NCBI GenBank assembly: GCA_020342025.1
Contig: CP070840.1
Location: 2,266,436-2,315,365, forward strand
Origin: Deltaproteobacteria bacterium
Lineage (GTDB): Bacteria; Desulfobacterota; DSM-4660; Desulfatiglandales; HGW-15
DNA length: 48,930 bases
Direction: 5' to 3'
Shown: in pieces, positions 34,374 through 42,894 of the stretch
Layout: every line of letters begins with the position of its first letter
Numbering within the stretch: position 1 is the stretch's first letter
Made by a program: the position numbers and the translations under genes
Notes under the pieces: model-generated
Databases searched by the model: none
What the model was told of the DNA's origin: nothing
What the model saw: only the letters and a program-made list of their open reading frames with translations

Positions 34374-34471
34374 AAGCACCCTCCTTAGATTTTAGGTAAT
34401 AGTTTAGCCGTTTGAAGAGGCCCTTAGCTACGCGCCTTTGAGTCATTTCTCTTGTTCGTTGGGAGATCTTT

Positions 34472-35251
34472 CTATTTGGAGCTCTCTAGTAGTGCTTTCC
34501 GCAGTTCCACATAAGGTGGGGGCATTTTATACTCTAATTTCAGATACCCCGGGCTGATGGGATAGGTCTGCTTTCCTTCATGGGAAAGCTTCAATCCGCG
34601 GACCACCTCTTCAAAACGATTCCTGGGCATAGCGAACGCCAACTCCCCATCCGCAATCAGTCCTAAACGCCGTTCCCCATTTCCGGGGACTGTATATTTG
34701 CATTTTCCTTCAAGGATGGGTCCCACAATGGGAAGAAGGCAACCCCCAGCCCCGCTCGAGCTGGACGTTAAACTCTCACCTGAGGCGAAAACAGCAGCCT
34801 GGATCATCCGCATCACTTGAGCCCCATTCCCATAAAATAGGATTACGTCCGGATCAAAACTGGCTATTCGTATAGGTGAGATCAAAATATACTTATATTT
34901 TCCGAACTCAAATCTTGGCATTGCCTCAGCAGCTTTCTTCTGGGCTTCAGCGGGTCGGTTCGTGGGGGCGAGCGCATATTTGCCGCTCAGATATGCTTCC
35001 GGTCTAACAAATCCCAATCCCGCCAGCGCTATGGGGCAAGACTGGCTATCTTTGTCCAGAACAATAGTCAAGCCGTCCCTTCGACCTAGAGCCAAGGCCT
35101 GGCAGAGGGTAAAAGATGCCCCATAATCTCTCAAGGGCTGCGTTGCATCCTGTGGAATATCGTCTTCACAGTTCAGCATTTTGATGGCCAGGGGATGGGT
35201 TTGATGTCTAACGTAGGTTGACATGGCCTCATCTATTTTTGCCAGACTCAC
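34472..35251 (-). CDS. DUF169 family protein
   Basis: A 259-residue DUF169 protein. The family pattern is visible: PLAIKML near 21-27, a CQALALGRR segment near 50-58, a CP motif (SQSCPIALAGLGF) near 69-81, and the central ISPI and GNGAQVMRMIQA strands near 123-155. DUF169 proteins occur in anaerobes, often near C1, acetogenic or aromatic metabolism genes; no activity is established. It starts with GTG at 35251, preceded by AAGGAGG at a ten-base spacing. A perfect palindrome (35426-35448) lies about 175 bases upstream, between it and the XRE-cupin gene, and may control it. Confidence 0.82.
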   Translation of the reverse strand: MSLAKIDEAMSTYVRHQTHPLAIKMLNCEDDIPQDATQPLRDYGASFTLCQALALGRRDGLTIVLDKDSQSCPIALAGLGFVRPEAYLSGKYALAPTNRPAEAQKKAAEAMPRFEFGKYKYILISPIRIASFDPDVILFYGNGAQVMRMIQAAVFASGESLTSSSSGAGGCLLPIVGPILEGKCKYTVPGNGERRLGLIADGELAFAMPRNRFEEVVRGLKLSHEGKQTYPISPGYLKLEYKMPPPYVELRKALLESSK

Positions 35252-35425
35252 TATTTACGTCCTCCTTCACACAGGTTAAAGAAGACTATGCTTTCTCTTG
35301 CCATCCAGGATCCCTGTTATTTTGGCCAAGTTAAGCCTTTTTACTGCCCCACGTTTACAGGAATAGTCAGAAATAGCATTAAATTTTGTGGGGAAAAGAG
35401 GGTAGAGGCTGTCGTTCAATCGAAC

Positions 35426-35448
35426 ATGGTTTCCAAAATGGAAACCAT
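35426..35448. promoter_or_regulatory. Perfect 23-base palindrome, candidate XRE-cupin operator
   Basis: ATGGTTTCC (35426-35434) and GGAAACCAT (35440-35448) are exact inverted repeats around AAAAT. Its core GTTTCC-N5-GGAAAC recurs in full or partly at 9604, 16104, 39626 and 39840. It lies downstream of the XRE-cupin gene and upstream of DUF169. Confidence 0.6.
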
Positions 35449-35523
35449 ACGGCCAAAAAAATTCAGTTCACAAGCATGGACTATAGAACAAATCCGTCAT
35501 GTTCGTGACAAGGGCCCTCGAAA

Positions 35524-36138
35524 TCAAGTGGATCCCTTCACCACGCGGATTCTCGATTCAATGGAGTCCATTTTCAGATTACGCTTATAGGAATACATCA
35601 CAGCCAAAATCTTGGCCCTTCTCTTGCCCATACTCCTGCCGGTATGAGGAATTCTAGAATCGAAATAAATACTGTCCCCTTCATTTAATATGTACTTTTT
35701 GTTGTCATAAACAAATTCATGGACGCCTTCAAGTATATACATGAATTCCTCCCCATCATGTGCAAAGATGGCTTTTTCATCAAAGGCCGGCATCAGAAGA
35801 AAGGGTTCCATATTCTTTCCACTTTTTTGGTGTGCCAAAGCCTCATAGTGATACCCTGCCAGCGTTGCACTTGAGATCTTTCTTCCTTCACCTTTTCGCA
35901 CAATGCATATATCCAAGTCTCCAGGGAATTCCAATTCTTCGGCCGTCAACATGGTTATATCCACATTTAGGGCATGAGCAATCTTACTTAATGTGGAGAG
36001 AGGGGGGGCCGTATCGGATTTCTCAATTTTTGAAATATATCCTTTCGTGAGGCCACTCAGTTCAGCTAATCTCTCTTGAGACATATGGCTCTCCAGACGT
36101 ATCTTCTTTATATTCTTTGCGATCTGCTTTTCATCCAT
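35524..36138 (-). CDS. XRE-family regulator with C-terminal cupin domain
   Basis: A 204-residue regulator. The N-terminal helix-turn-helix (about 1-65) reads IKKIRLESHMSQERLAELSG, then TKGYISKIEK as the recognition part. The C-terminal cupin (about 110-185) has EEFMYILEGVHEFVYDNKKY and YFDSRIPHTG, as expected of a small-molecule sensor. Such XRE-cupin proteins usually repress or activate neighbouring catabolic genes. It lies between the biotin carboxylase operon and the DUF169 gene, on the same strand as both. The palindromes at 35426-35448 and, in partial form, before three other operons are candidate binding sites. The ATG at 36138 lacks a strong ribosome binding site. Confidence 0.9.
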   Translation of the reverse strand: MDEKQIAKNIKKIRLESHMSQERLAELSGLTKGYISKIEKSDTAPPLSTLSKIAHALNVDITMLTAEELEFPGDLDICIVRKGEGRKISSATLAGYHYEALAHQKSGKNMEPFLLMPAFDEKAIFAHDGEEFMYILEGVHEFVYDNKKYILNEGDSIYFDSRIPHTGRSMGKRRAKILAVMYSYKRNLKMDSIESRIRVVKGST

Positions 36139-36266
36139 TTTGCGACAACTTAATGATTCCTCAATCCATTTTCTTGATTAGCTCATTTCCGGTAATAGAT
36201 ATGCAAGAGATGCCCCTCAAATAGGCCCACCCAGGTTATGGGGCAATCCCAATCCCCAACAGACCG

Positions 36267-37736
36267 CTATCTGCGCTGCATCTGGGATAGAGCGGCTACG
36301 GCTGCGATCGCGGCTATTTTCTTTTTTTCCGAAAGGGGTTGAGGGAGCTTTTCCCCCAGAGAATACCCCTGTTCCAATATTTGCTTTATATGGTCGAACA
36401 GGCCGGTTTCCCTGTCGATAAAGCCGGTATCCAGCTCTCCCTTCACATAGCTCGGGTTTTCCATGACCGCCATATGGAATGGAATGTTGGTTTTGACCCC
36501 CATAATGACGTATTCATACAGTGCCCGTCGCATTCTTTCCATGGCCTCATTGCGGTCCTTACCCCAAGAGACCAGCTTCGATATCATGGGATCGTAGAAA
36601 GGGGGTATGGAGTAATGGGTGTAGACACCACTATCCACCCGTACGCCGATCCCGCCTGGAGATCGGTAATTTTTGAGCTTGCCGGGTGATGGAGCAAAGT
36701 CGTCCAAAGGGTCTTCGGCGTTGATGCGGCATTCGATGGACCAACCCTTTATCCCCACTTCTTCCTGCCTTATACTGAGGGGAAGTCCAGAGGCGATTCT
36801 TATCTGCTCCTTGACGATATCGATTCCGGTTACCATCTCTGTAACCGGGTGCTCCACCTGGATTCGGGCATTTACCTCGAGGAAGTAAAACCTCCCGTCC
36901 GAGAAGAGGAACTCCATGGTCCCTGCTCCTTCATAGCCCACGAACGCGGCGGCGTTGGCGGCTTTCTCTCCCATTTCGGCGCGCATGGCAGGAGTCACTG
37001 CCGGCGACGGAGCTTCCTCGATCAACTTTTGGTGCCTCCGCTGGATAGAGCACTCACGTTCCCCCAAGTGAATCGCATTTCCCTTTGAATCTCCCAGTAT
37101 CTGAAACTCTATGTGACGGGGGTTGGACAAGTATTTTTCCATGTAGACATCAGAAAGTCCGAAGGTGGTCGTTGCAATGGCCTGGGTAGTTTTTAGCGCA
37201 TCCTCCAATTCTCCATGCCCCCCGACAATGGTCATGCCGATTCCCCCTCCCCCCCCGGAAGGCTTGAGGATCACCGGATACCCAATCTCATCGGCGATGT
37301 CCCTTGCCTGCCCGAATTCCGAAACGCATTCATCCGTGCCCGGCACCACGGGGACACCCGCCTTTATCATCTTACGCCGGGCCGTGATTTTATCACCCAT
37401 GAGCTCGAGCACCCTGCTCGACGGTCCGATAAACTTTATACCCTCGTCTTCGCAGGCGCGGGCAAATTTCGGATTCTCGGCAAGGAAACCGTACCCCGGA
37501 TGGATGGCGTCCGCCCCACTTTCCTTGGCTGCTTCAATCACTTTTTGGGTATTGAGATAGCTGGCCGTGGCCGGTGGAGGGCCGATATAGAAGGACTCAT
37601 CCGCATACCTGGCAAATAGGGCATCTCTGTCCGCTTCAGAATAGATGGCAACGGAAGCAATGCCCATTTCTCGGCAGGCACGCATCACCCGGATGGCGAT
37701 TTCACCGCGATTAGCTATGAGAATCTTGTTGACCAC
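36267..37736 (-). CDS. Biotin carboxylase subunit (AccC/PycA-like)
   Basis: A 489-residue ATP-grasp biotin carboxylase that carboxylates biotin with bicarbonate and ATP. It has the N-terminal KILIANRGEIAIRVMRA, the glycine-rich loop KPSGGGGGIGM near 163, HLGERECSIQRRHQKLIEE near 225-243, and EVNARIQVEHPVTEMVTG near 288-305, all complete. The C-terminus ends about 40 residues beyond the usual AccC, in a short alanine-rich tail. The start is GTG at 37736, sharing one base with the stop of the upstream gene (TAGTG), so translation is coupled. It surely works with the carboxyltransferase-biotin protein encoded just before it. Confidence 0.9.
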   Translation of the reverse strand: MVNKILIANRGEIAIRVMRACREMGIASVAIYSEADRDALFARYADESFYIGPPPATASYLNTQKVIEAAKESGADAIHPGYGFLAENPKFARACEDEGIKFIGPSSRVLELMGDKITARRKMIKAGVPVVPGTDECVSEFGQARDIADEIGYPVILKPSGGGGGIGMTIVGGHGELEDALKTTQAIATTTFGLSDVYMEKYLSNPRHIEFQILGDSKGNAIHLGERECSIQRRHQKLIEEAPSPAVTPAMRAEMGEKAANAAAFVGYEGAGTMEFLFSDGRFYFLEVNARIQVEHPVTEMVTGIDIVKEQIRIASGLPLSIRQEEVGIKGWSIECRINAEDPLDDFAPSPGKLKNYRSPGGIGVRVDSGVYTHYSIPPFYDPMISKLVSWGKDRNEAMERMRRALYEYVIMGVKTNIPFHMAVMENPSYVKGELDTGFIDRETGLFDHIKQILEQGYSLGEKLPQPLSEKKKIAAIAAVAALSQMQRR

Positions 37737-39484
37737 TATTCCACCACCATCAAGATATCTTCAGGGTCGACCATCTCACCTTCGCAGGCCCGGATTTCTT
37801 TTACCTCTCCACTATGGGGTGCGTTGACATGTCTCCTCATTTTCATGGCCTCAATAATGGCCACCAGATCACCCTCGTTTACATGTTCGCCCACCTTTGT
37901 TTCGATAGAAAGAATCAACCCCGCCATCCCGCAAAGCACGGCCCCTGGGGGTAATTCCTTCGGCCTCTTAGGTATCTCCGCGCCCTCTACCCCCATAGTG
38001 CTTTCAGTTCTCCCGGCCCCATCCCACACCGGGGAAATCTTGACGTTGAATACCTCCCCATCCACATCCACGGTAAATTCCGTGGGAAAGTTGGTGGATG
38101 GGCTAACGGGCCCCGTCGCTTGGGTCACAGTCGGCCAGACCGTCTTCTTTGGCTCAACACGCTTCACAGGTTTTCCGGGTATCAGGATCTTGAGCAAGAG
38201 ATCGTCATCGGAGAGTTCCGGACCCACTTCGTGACGTAGCTCTTCAACGGTTTTATCGTATCCCTCGGGCTTCCAATTCTTGAAGTGCTTGGTCCTGGGT
38301 AAGCTCATGGCCTTGTCCATGACCTTCGGGTCTACAGGGACAACTGGCTCTCCATAATACCCCAAAACGTACTTGATGGCTTCATCGGTTATCTGTTTAT
38401 ACCGCTCGCCGGAGAGCACATTCTCTATGGCCTGGGCGCCCACGATCTGTGAATAGGGTGTTGCCATCACGGGATATCCGAACTCCTTTCGGACCAGGAC
38501 GATCTCTTCCAGGAACTCGTCCAGGCGGTGTTCCATGCCCACCTCCCTGAGCTGTCGTGTGAGATTTGTCATCATTCCGCCGGGCACCTGGTGCTCAAAA
38601 TGAAAGAGGTCATATTCCATGGGAGCGCCGATGGGGAATCCCTCTTTTTCGGCAACGTTTCTGAAATGTGAAGAAACAGCTTCGAGCGCCTCTTCATCTA
38701 TATTCGTTGTGAAGCCCAGTCGGTGGGCATTTCTTAGGATATTCTCGATAGAAGGGTGAGACGTGCCATTGGCGAGAGGTGCAACTGCTGTATGCAAGGT
38801 TTCTACACCTGATTGAATGGCTTCCAGATAACAGAGTGGGGCAAGTCCGGAATTACAGTGCGAGTGGAACTCGAGGGGTAGTCCTTCGCAATTCTTTCGA
38901 ACAGTAGATACCATCTCCCTGGTGCCTTCCGGTGTTATCACGCCGGAGGCATCCTCAATCATGATCCGATCGATATATTCCTTGGCTTCCAATAACAGTC
39001 GGGTCTTTTGCTCCCAATACGCATTCGTATGGACCGGACTGGAGGTATACATCAATGACGGCACGACCTCGACTCCCTCGGCCTTGGCAATGCGCGCGAA
39101 GTAAATGAATTTCTCCATTTCATACTGGTAATCGCAAATCCAGAAACTTTTGAGTCCATTGGCAACGGATCGCTTTATCCAGAGCGTGATGATGTCCCGC
39201 GGGGTACTCAGATCAAAGGAGGAGAGGCTCCCGATCTGATAGGATCCCCGAAGAGGGGTCCTTGTTATCAGTTTAGAAAGAGTCCTCATTCTCTCCCAGG
39301 GATCCTCATTGAGATTTCGTACCTGCACAGTAAATGCTTGACTGCCCACAGTAGCGATGGCTCTATATCCCACTTTATCCATCACTTCGGCAATCGGGGT
39401 CATGTGATCGGTTCTCATCATAAAACCCCAGAGACTCTGTTGAGAATCTCGTAAGGTTTGATCAACAAAGCTGATCTTCTTCAT
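37736..39484 (-). CDS. Carboxyltransferase-biotin carrier protein (PycB/OadA-like) with Lys-to-Glu at metal site
   Basis: A 582-residue protein with an HMGL-like carboxyltransferase barrel (about 1-290), the PYC/OADA domain (about 300-470) and a C-terminal biotinyl domain with the biotinylated lysine in EAMKM near 547-551. Metal-site residues R12-D13 and Q16 (LRDSQQS) and H207/H209 (HSHCNSG) are kept. The carboxylated metal-ligand lysine of pyruvate carboxylase and oxaloacetate decarboxylase (KDMAG) is E177 here, in IEDASG. The segment after it and the GGATFD region (here GSQAFT, 47-52) also differ. So it is unlikely to be an ordinary pyruvate carboxylase; another ketoacid or acyl substrate is possible. 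With the biotin carboxylase it forms a two-gene operon preceded by candidate operators. Confidence 0.85.
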   Translation of the reverse strand: MKKISFVDQTLRDSQQSLWGFMMRTDHMTPIAEVMDKVGYRAIATVGSQAFTVQVRNLNEDPWERMRTLSKLITRTPLRGSYQIGSLSSFDLSTPRDIITLWIKRSVANGLKSFWICDYQYEMEKFIYFARIAKAEGVEVVPSLMYTSSPVHTNAYWEQKTRLLLEAKEYIDRIMIEDASGVITPEGTREMVSTVRKNCEGLPLEFHSHCNSGLAPLCYLEAIQSGVETLHTAVAPLANGTSHPSIENILRNAHRLGFTTNIDEEALEAVSSHFRNVAEKEGFPIGAPMEYDLFHFEHQVPGGMMTNLTRQLREVGMEHRLDEFLEEIVLVRKEFGYPVMATPYSQIVGAQAIENVLSGERYKQITDEAIKYVLGYYGEPVVPVDPKVMDKAMSLPRTKHFKNWKPEGYDKTVEELRHEVGPELSDDDLLLKILIPGKPVKRVEPKKTVWPTVTQATGPVSPSTNFPTEFTVDVDGEVFNVKISPVWDGAGRTESTMGVEGAEIPKRPKELPPGAVLCGMAGLILSIETKVGEHVNEGDLVAIIEAMKMRRHVNAPHSGEVKEIRACEGEMVDPEDILMVVE

Positions 39485-39625
39485 TATGAGTATGACCCTC
39501 CTTTTCGCAAATGGCTATGGAAACGCCTCATCTCTCAATTTCCCCCTTTTTTCGGTCTCATGGGAAATGCCCCCTTTTCAAGGCCAATCCCATTGAGGGA
39601 AACCACTTTGAAAAGCTATTATGAA

Positions 39626-39642
39626 GTTTCCATTTTGTCAAC
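39626..39642 (-). promoter_or_regulatory. Candidate promoter/operator of the biotin carboxylase operon, proximal
   Basis: On the minus strand it reads GTTGACAAAATGGAAAC: a perfect TTGACA followed by GGAAAC, 15 of 17 positions as in the palindrome at 35429. A weak -10 TAGCTT lies 17 bases on (39613-39618). The operon start is about 130 bases downstream. Confidence 0.45.
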
Positions 39643-39839
39643 GGAAAAGGGTCTGTCTATCTTGTTCAGGGACTTGATAAATAAGGTTTCCTAGTATCTT
39701 ACAGGGTGACTCCGCCAATATTCTTCCGATTTTTCTTATAATACCCCAAAATTATTATAGATATAAGCCAGAAGCACTCTCTGCGCACATATGCGCCCTT
39801 TTCTCCCAAAATATATGACTTCTTGATTCATCGAAAAAA

Positions 39840-39856
39840 GTTTCCTGAATGTCAAC
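39840..39856 (-). promoter_or_regulatory. Candidate operator of the biotin carboxylase operon, distal
   Basis: On the minus strand it reads GTTGACATTCAGGAAAC, again TTGACA with GGAAAC at the same spacing as at 39626 and 16104. It lies 214 bases from the proximal site and could equally serve the divergent kinase gene as an upstream element. Confidence 0.4.
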
Positions 39857-40030
39857 CAAAAGAGATTCCATATATCAAATCCCTACATCCTGTCCCTCCG
39901 CGTGGAAATTCAGGTCAGAGCGGCAAGTGTTGTGGACAGCGCACTAGACACTGAGCCCTTTATTTAATCGGGAAAATAAGTTAGATGTGATAGATTCCCT
40001 CACCCGCGCAACACGTTTGAGGAGTCCCCG

Positions 40031-41164
40031 ATGGCAAAGGATGAAAAGAATACCATAAAAAGAATCGGCAAGATCAGTGAACAGGTCTTGGGTGGCATTG
40101 TTCAAAGCATAGAAGCGGCCGTGGTGCTGCATGACCGACATCTGAAGGTGGTCTTTGTCAATGATTCATTTGAAAAGGTCTTTGAGATCCCAGCGCAGGA
40201 CGCCATGGGCAGGTCCCCCATGGACTTCCTTCCCGAATTTGATGAGCGGCACAAAGAAGCTATATTCTCCAGGCTCCAGAATACTTTGCTGACCGGTGTG
40301 AAAAGTCCCTATCACGAATTTTCTTATTGTTCTCCCGCCGGAAAATATCGTCAGCTATTGGCCACCTCCATACCTATATTTGATAATAACAGAGAGATAA
40401 CTCACGTCATGAGCGTGATACACGACGTCACACGTAGAAAGGAGCTGGAGCAGGAAGCGGTCAAAGCGGCAAAACTTTCCTCTGTTGCAGACATGGCATA
40501 TACACTTGCCCATGAAATAAACAATCCGCTCACTGGAATAAGGTTGGGACTCTCCACGCTCTACGATGGTCTAAAAAAAGAGGAAAATATTCAGATCCTA
40601 GACAGTGTCATGAAAGATCTGAACCGAATACAGAACACGGTTCATGGATTCTTGAAAGCGAGAAAGAAGCCAACGCGTTTGAACAGGGAGAAACTTTTCA
40701 TCATTGAAGTCATTATTGACGACGTACTTTTCCATCTATCAGGGCAGCTGGATGTGAAAAACATAGAAGTGCAAAAACAACTCAGCAGCGGTGATTATCA
40801 TATTTTGATGGACAGGGATGGGATTCATCGGGTGTTGCTCAATGTATTACTCAACGCCATTCAGGCCATCCGCAGAGAAGGTAAGATCACTATTTCCTCT
40901 ACCATTTCCTCTCCAGAAGAGGGCGGTATGGGCAGGGAGCCCTTACTGTGTCTATCCGTGGCCGATTCGGGAGTGGGGATAGAGGAAAAAAAGAGACAGG
41001 AAGTCTTCAAGCCCTTCTATAGTTCAAAACCGGGCGGGACGGGCCTCGGACTCTCCATTTCCAAAAACATCGTTTCCGCCCATAGCGGTTACATGGCCGT
41101 TGAGAGCGAAAAGGGCAGGGGGACCACAGTCCGCATTTACCTGCCAATCTCGCCCGCACCCTAA
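40031..41164 (+). CDS. PAS-domain sensor histidine kinase
   Basis: A 377-residue soluble kinase. A single PAS domain spans about 18-135 (VVLHDRHLKVVFVNDSFEKVF at its start, VIHDVTRRKELE at its end). The HisKA domain has the phospho-acceptor H161 in LAHEINNPLTG, and the ATPase domain has the N box LLNVLLNAIQAI, G1 VADSGVGI and G2 GGTGLGLSI. No membrane segment is present, so it probably senses a cytoplasmic ligand or redox signal. TGAGGAG lies before the ATG. The response regulator gene follows after 230 bases of hairpin-rich sequence, so this is one two-component system. It resembles NtrB-type kinases. Confidence 0.9.
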   Translation: MAKDEKNTIKRIGKISEQVLGGIVQSIEAAVVLHDRHLKVVFVNDSFEKVFEIPAQDAMGRSPMDFLPEFDERHKEAIFSRLQNTLLTGVKSPYHEFSYCSPAGKYRQLLATSIPIFDNNREITHVMSVIHDVTRRKELEQEAVKAAKLSSVADMAYTLAHEINNPLTGIRLGLSTLYDGLKKEENIQILDSVMKDLNRIQNTVHGFLKARKKPTRLNREKLFIIEVIIDDVLFHLSGQLDVKNIEVQKQLSSGDYHILMDRDGIHRVLLNVLLNAIQAIRREGKITISSTISSPEEGGMGREPLLCLSVADSGVGIEEKKRQEVFKPFYSSKPGGTGLGLSISKNIVSAHSGYMAVESEKGRGTTVRIYLPISPAP

Positions 41165-41395
41165 CCGTTCGGCTGAGCTCACGGTCGAAGCCCTCTTCTC
41201 AAGGGGGAGGGCAGGCCTGCCCACCATTCCATCCTCCGTAGCAGGCTACTGCGGAGCACGGGTGCGAGCCGCTCAGGCGAGGCGGGCGGGGAGGGGGGGT
41301 CATGTTGTGGGATCTAAAACAAGAAGTGGAAACAATCTTATGCTCCACGTATTAACAATAAATTGAGTGCCTTCGCTCAACTGGGATTTGAGACA
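41165..41395. repeat. Hairpin-rich G+C-rich segment between kinase and regulator genes
   Basis: It holds the perfect 14-base palindrome GGGCAGGCCTGCCC (41209-41222), a hairpin with CTCCGTAG facing CTACTGCGGAG (about 41233-41255) and GGCGAGGCGGGCGGG (41276-41290). The last 15 bases recur exactly, inverted, at 46085-46099. Composition differs from the flanking genes. It looks like a REP-type intergenic repeat inserted within the two-gene unit. Confidence 0.55.
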
Positions 41396-42802
41396 ATGGA
41401 CTTGGTAAAAAGCATATTAATCCTTGATGATGAAGAGAACATACGAAAGTACCTTGGGCAATCCTTAGCTAAAGATGGTTTTGAGGTATACACCGCCCAA
41501 TACGGCAAGGAAGGGCTCAATCTCTTGGTTCAAAAGCACATTGATGTGGTTCTGCTTGATCTGAATCTTCCCGATATCAGCGGACTTGAGATCCTCAGAG
41601 AAATAAAGAGGGTGGACGTGCAGTCTGTGGTGATCATCATCACCGCCTATGGAGATATTAGCAGCGCCGTTGAAGCCATAAAACTTGGTGCGTACGACTA
41701 CCTGACGAAGCCCTTTGATGTGGAAGATATTAAAATTGTGATTAACAAAGCGCTGAGGATCATTGGCCTGGAGAATCGTATAAGACTCTTAGAGCAGCAG
41801 GTGAGTCGGTATCAATATGGGGAGCTCATCACACGCAGCAAGAAGATGTACAACTTGCTTGAATTCGTGGATATGATCTCCAACACCACAGCGACAGTTA
41901 TGATTTATGGCGAGACCGGGACAGGAAAAGAATTGATTGCAGCGCTCATTCATAGAAAAAGCCCGAGAGCAGAAAAGCCCTTCGTGACCATTGACTGCAC
42001 CTCGCTGCCTGAAAATCTCCTGGAAAGTGAGCTCTTTGGCCATGAAAGGGGGGCATTTACTGGCGCCGTTGGACTAAAGAGGGGACTCTTTGAAGTGGCT
42101 GACGGGGGCACTGTTTTTCTGGATGAGATTGGAGAGCTGCCCCTATTACTGCAGGCCAAAGTTTTAAGGGTGCTAGAGACAAAGAGTTTTCGGAGGGTGG
42201 GGAGCGAGAAATACCTTCAAACCGATGTGCGCATAATTGCCGCAACCAACAGGGATCTCAAACAGTCCATGGAGAAAGAACGCTTCAGAAGTGACCTTTT
42301 TTATAGGCTCAACGTGGTCCCTATCTCCCTTCCCCCTTTGCGGGAAAGAAAGGAAGATATTTTCCCTTTGATAGAATACTTTGTGGAATTTTTTAATAAA
42401 AAAGTAGGACGAAATGTCTCAGATGTCTCCAACGAAGCGCTCAAGCTGCTTATTGATTATGATTGGCCAGGCAACATTCGTGAATTGAAGAATGTGATTG
42501 AACATATGGTTATCACCAGTATGGGTAATGTAATACGAGCAGAAAGCCTGCCTACAGAGATCAGAGGAACGCAGGTGCGATTGGCTTTCCAGTCAGCCGA
42601 CTTGGTGGCGGGCGATTCAGAAACATTGCCGGATTACAGAAAGGCAAAAAAGGCAATGGTAGCAGGCTTTGAAAAGAATTATCTGAAGAAGCTGCTGGAC
42701 AAGAACGAATGGAACGTATCTCAGAGCGCGAGAGAAATCAAGATGCACAGAAGTAGTTTCCAACGTCTCATGCGAAAATATGGTTTGCGCAAACAGACAT
42801 AG
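41396..42802 (+). CDS. Sigma-54-dependent response regulator (NtrC family)
   Basis: A 468-residue regulator with three domains. The receiver (about 1-120) has the phospho-acceptor D55 in LLDLNLPD and K105 in LTKPFD. The AAA+ domain (about 145-370) has Walker A GETGTGKE at 172-179, the sigma-54 contact loop GAFTGA at 219-224, Walker B VFLDEIGELP from 240, and the sensor RIIAATNRDL. The C-terminal Fis-type helix-turn-helix is WNVSQSAREIKMHRSSFQRL near 436-456. It should drive sigma-54 promoters when phosphorylated by the adjacent kinase. The ATG at 41396 is chosen by the family N-terminus; a TTG 11 codons upstream is also open. I saw no convincing -24/-12 promoter in this window. Confidence 0.92.
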   Translation: MDLVKSILILDDEENIRKYLGQSLAKDGFEVYTAQYGKEGLNLLVQKHIDVVLLDLNLPDISGLEILREIKRVDVQSVVIIITAYGDISSAVEAIKLGAYDYLTKPFDVEDIKIVINKALRIIGLENRIRLLEQQVSRYQYGELITRSKKMYNLLEFVDMISNTTATVMIYGETGTGKELIAALIHRKSPRAEKPFVTIDCTSLPENLLESELFGHERGAFTGAVGLKRGLFEVADGGTVFLDEIGELPLLLQAKVLRVLETKSFRRVGSEKYLQTDVRIIAATNRDLKQSMEKERFRSDLFYRLNVVPISLPPLRERKEDIFPLIEYFVEFFNKKVGRNVSDVSNEALKLLIDYDWPGNIRELKNVIEHMVITSMGNVIRAESLPTEIRGTQVRLAFQSADLVAGDSETLPDYRKAKKAMVAGFEKNYLKKLLDKNEWNVSQSAREIKMHRSSFQRLMRKYGLRKQT

Positions 42803-42894
42803 GGGGGTGGGGCTGGACCTTGGAACGGAGCAATGGAGGAACGGGGGAAGGGTGGGAACCGAGGAAAAGCGGAAAGGACATAGGGCGAGAGAGC

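Larger units (their letters stand above)
39485..40030. other. Divergent promoter region between carboxylase operon and histidine kinase
   Basis: About 545 bases with no gene. It contains two GTTGACA-N4-GGAAAC sites on the minus strand and AT-rich stretches near 39735-39770 (TATAAT, TATTATAG) that could serve either direction. No open frame with a ribosome binding site was found except the start of the kinase gene, which has TGAGGAG before its ATG. Confidence 0.45.

Noticed and set aside
36267..39484. Naming the biotin-dependent pair pyruvate carboxylase (pycA/pycB).
   Set aside because: Domain layout fits, but the metal-site lysine is glutamate and substrate-side segments differ, so a specific symbol is not justified.
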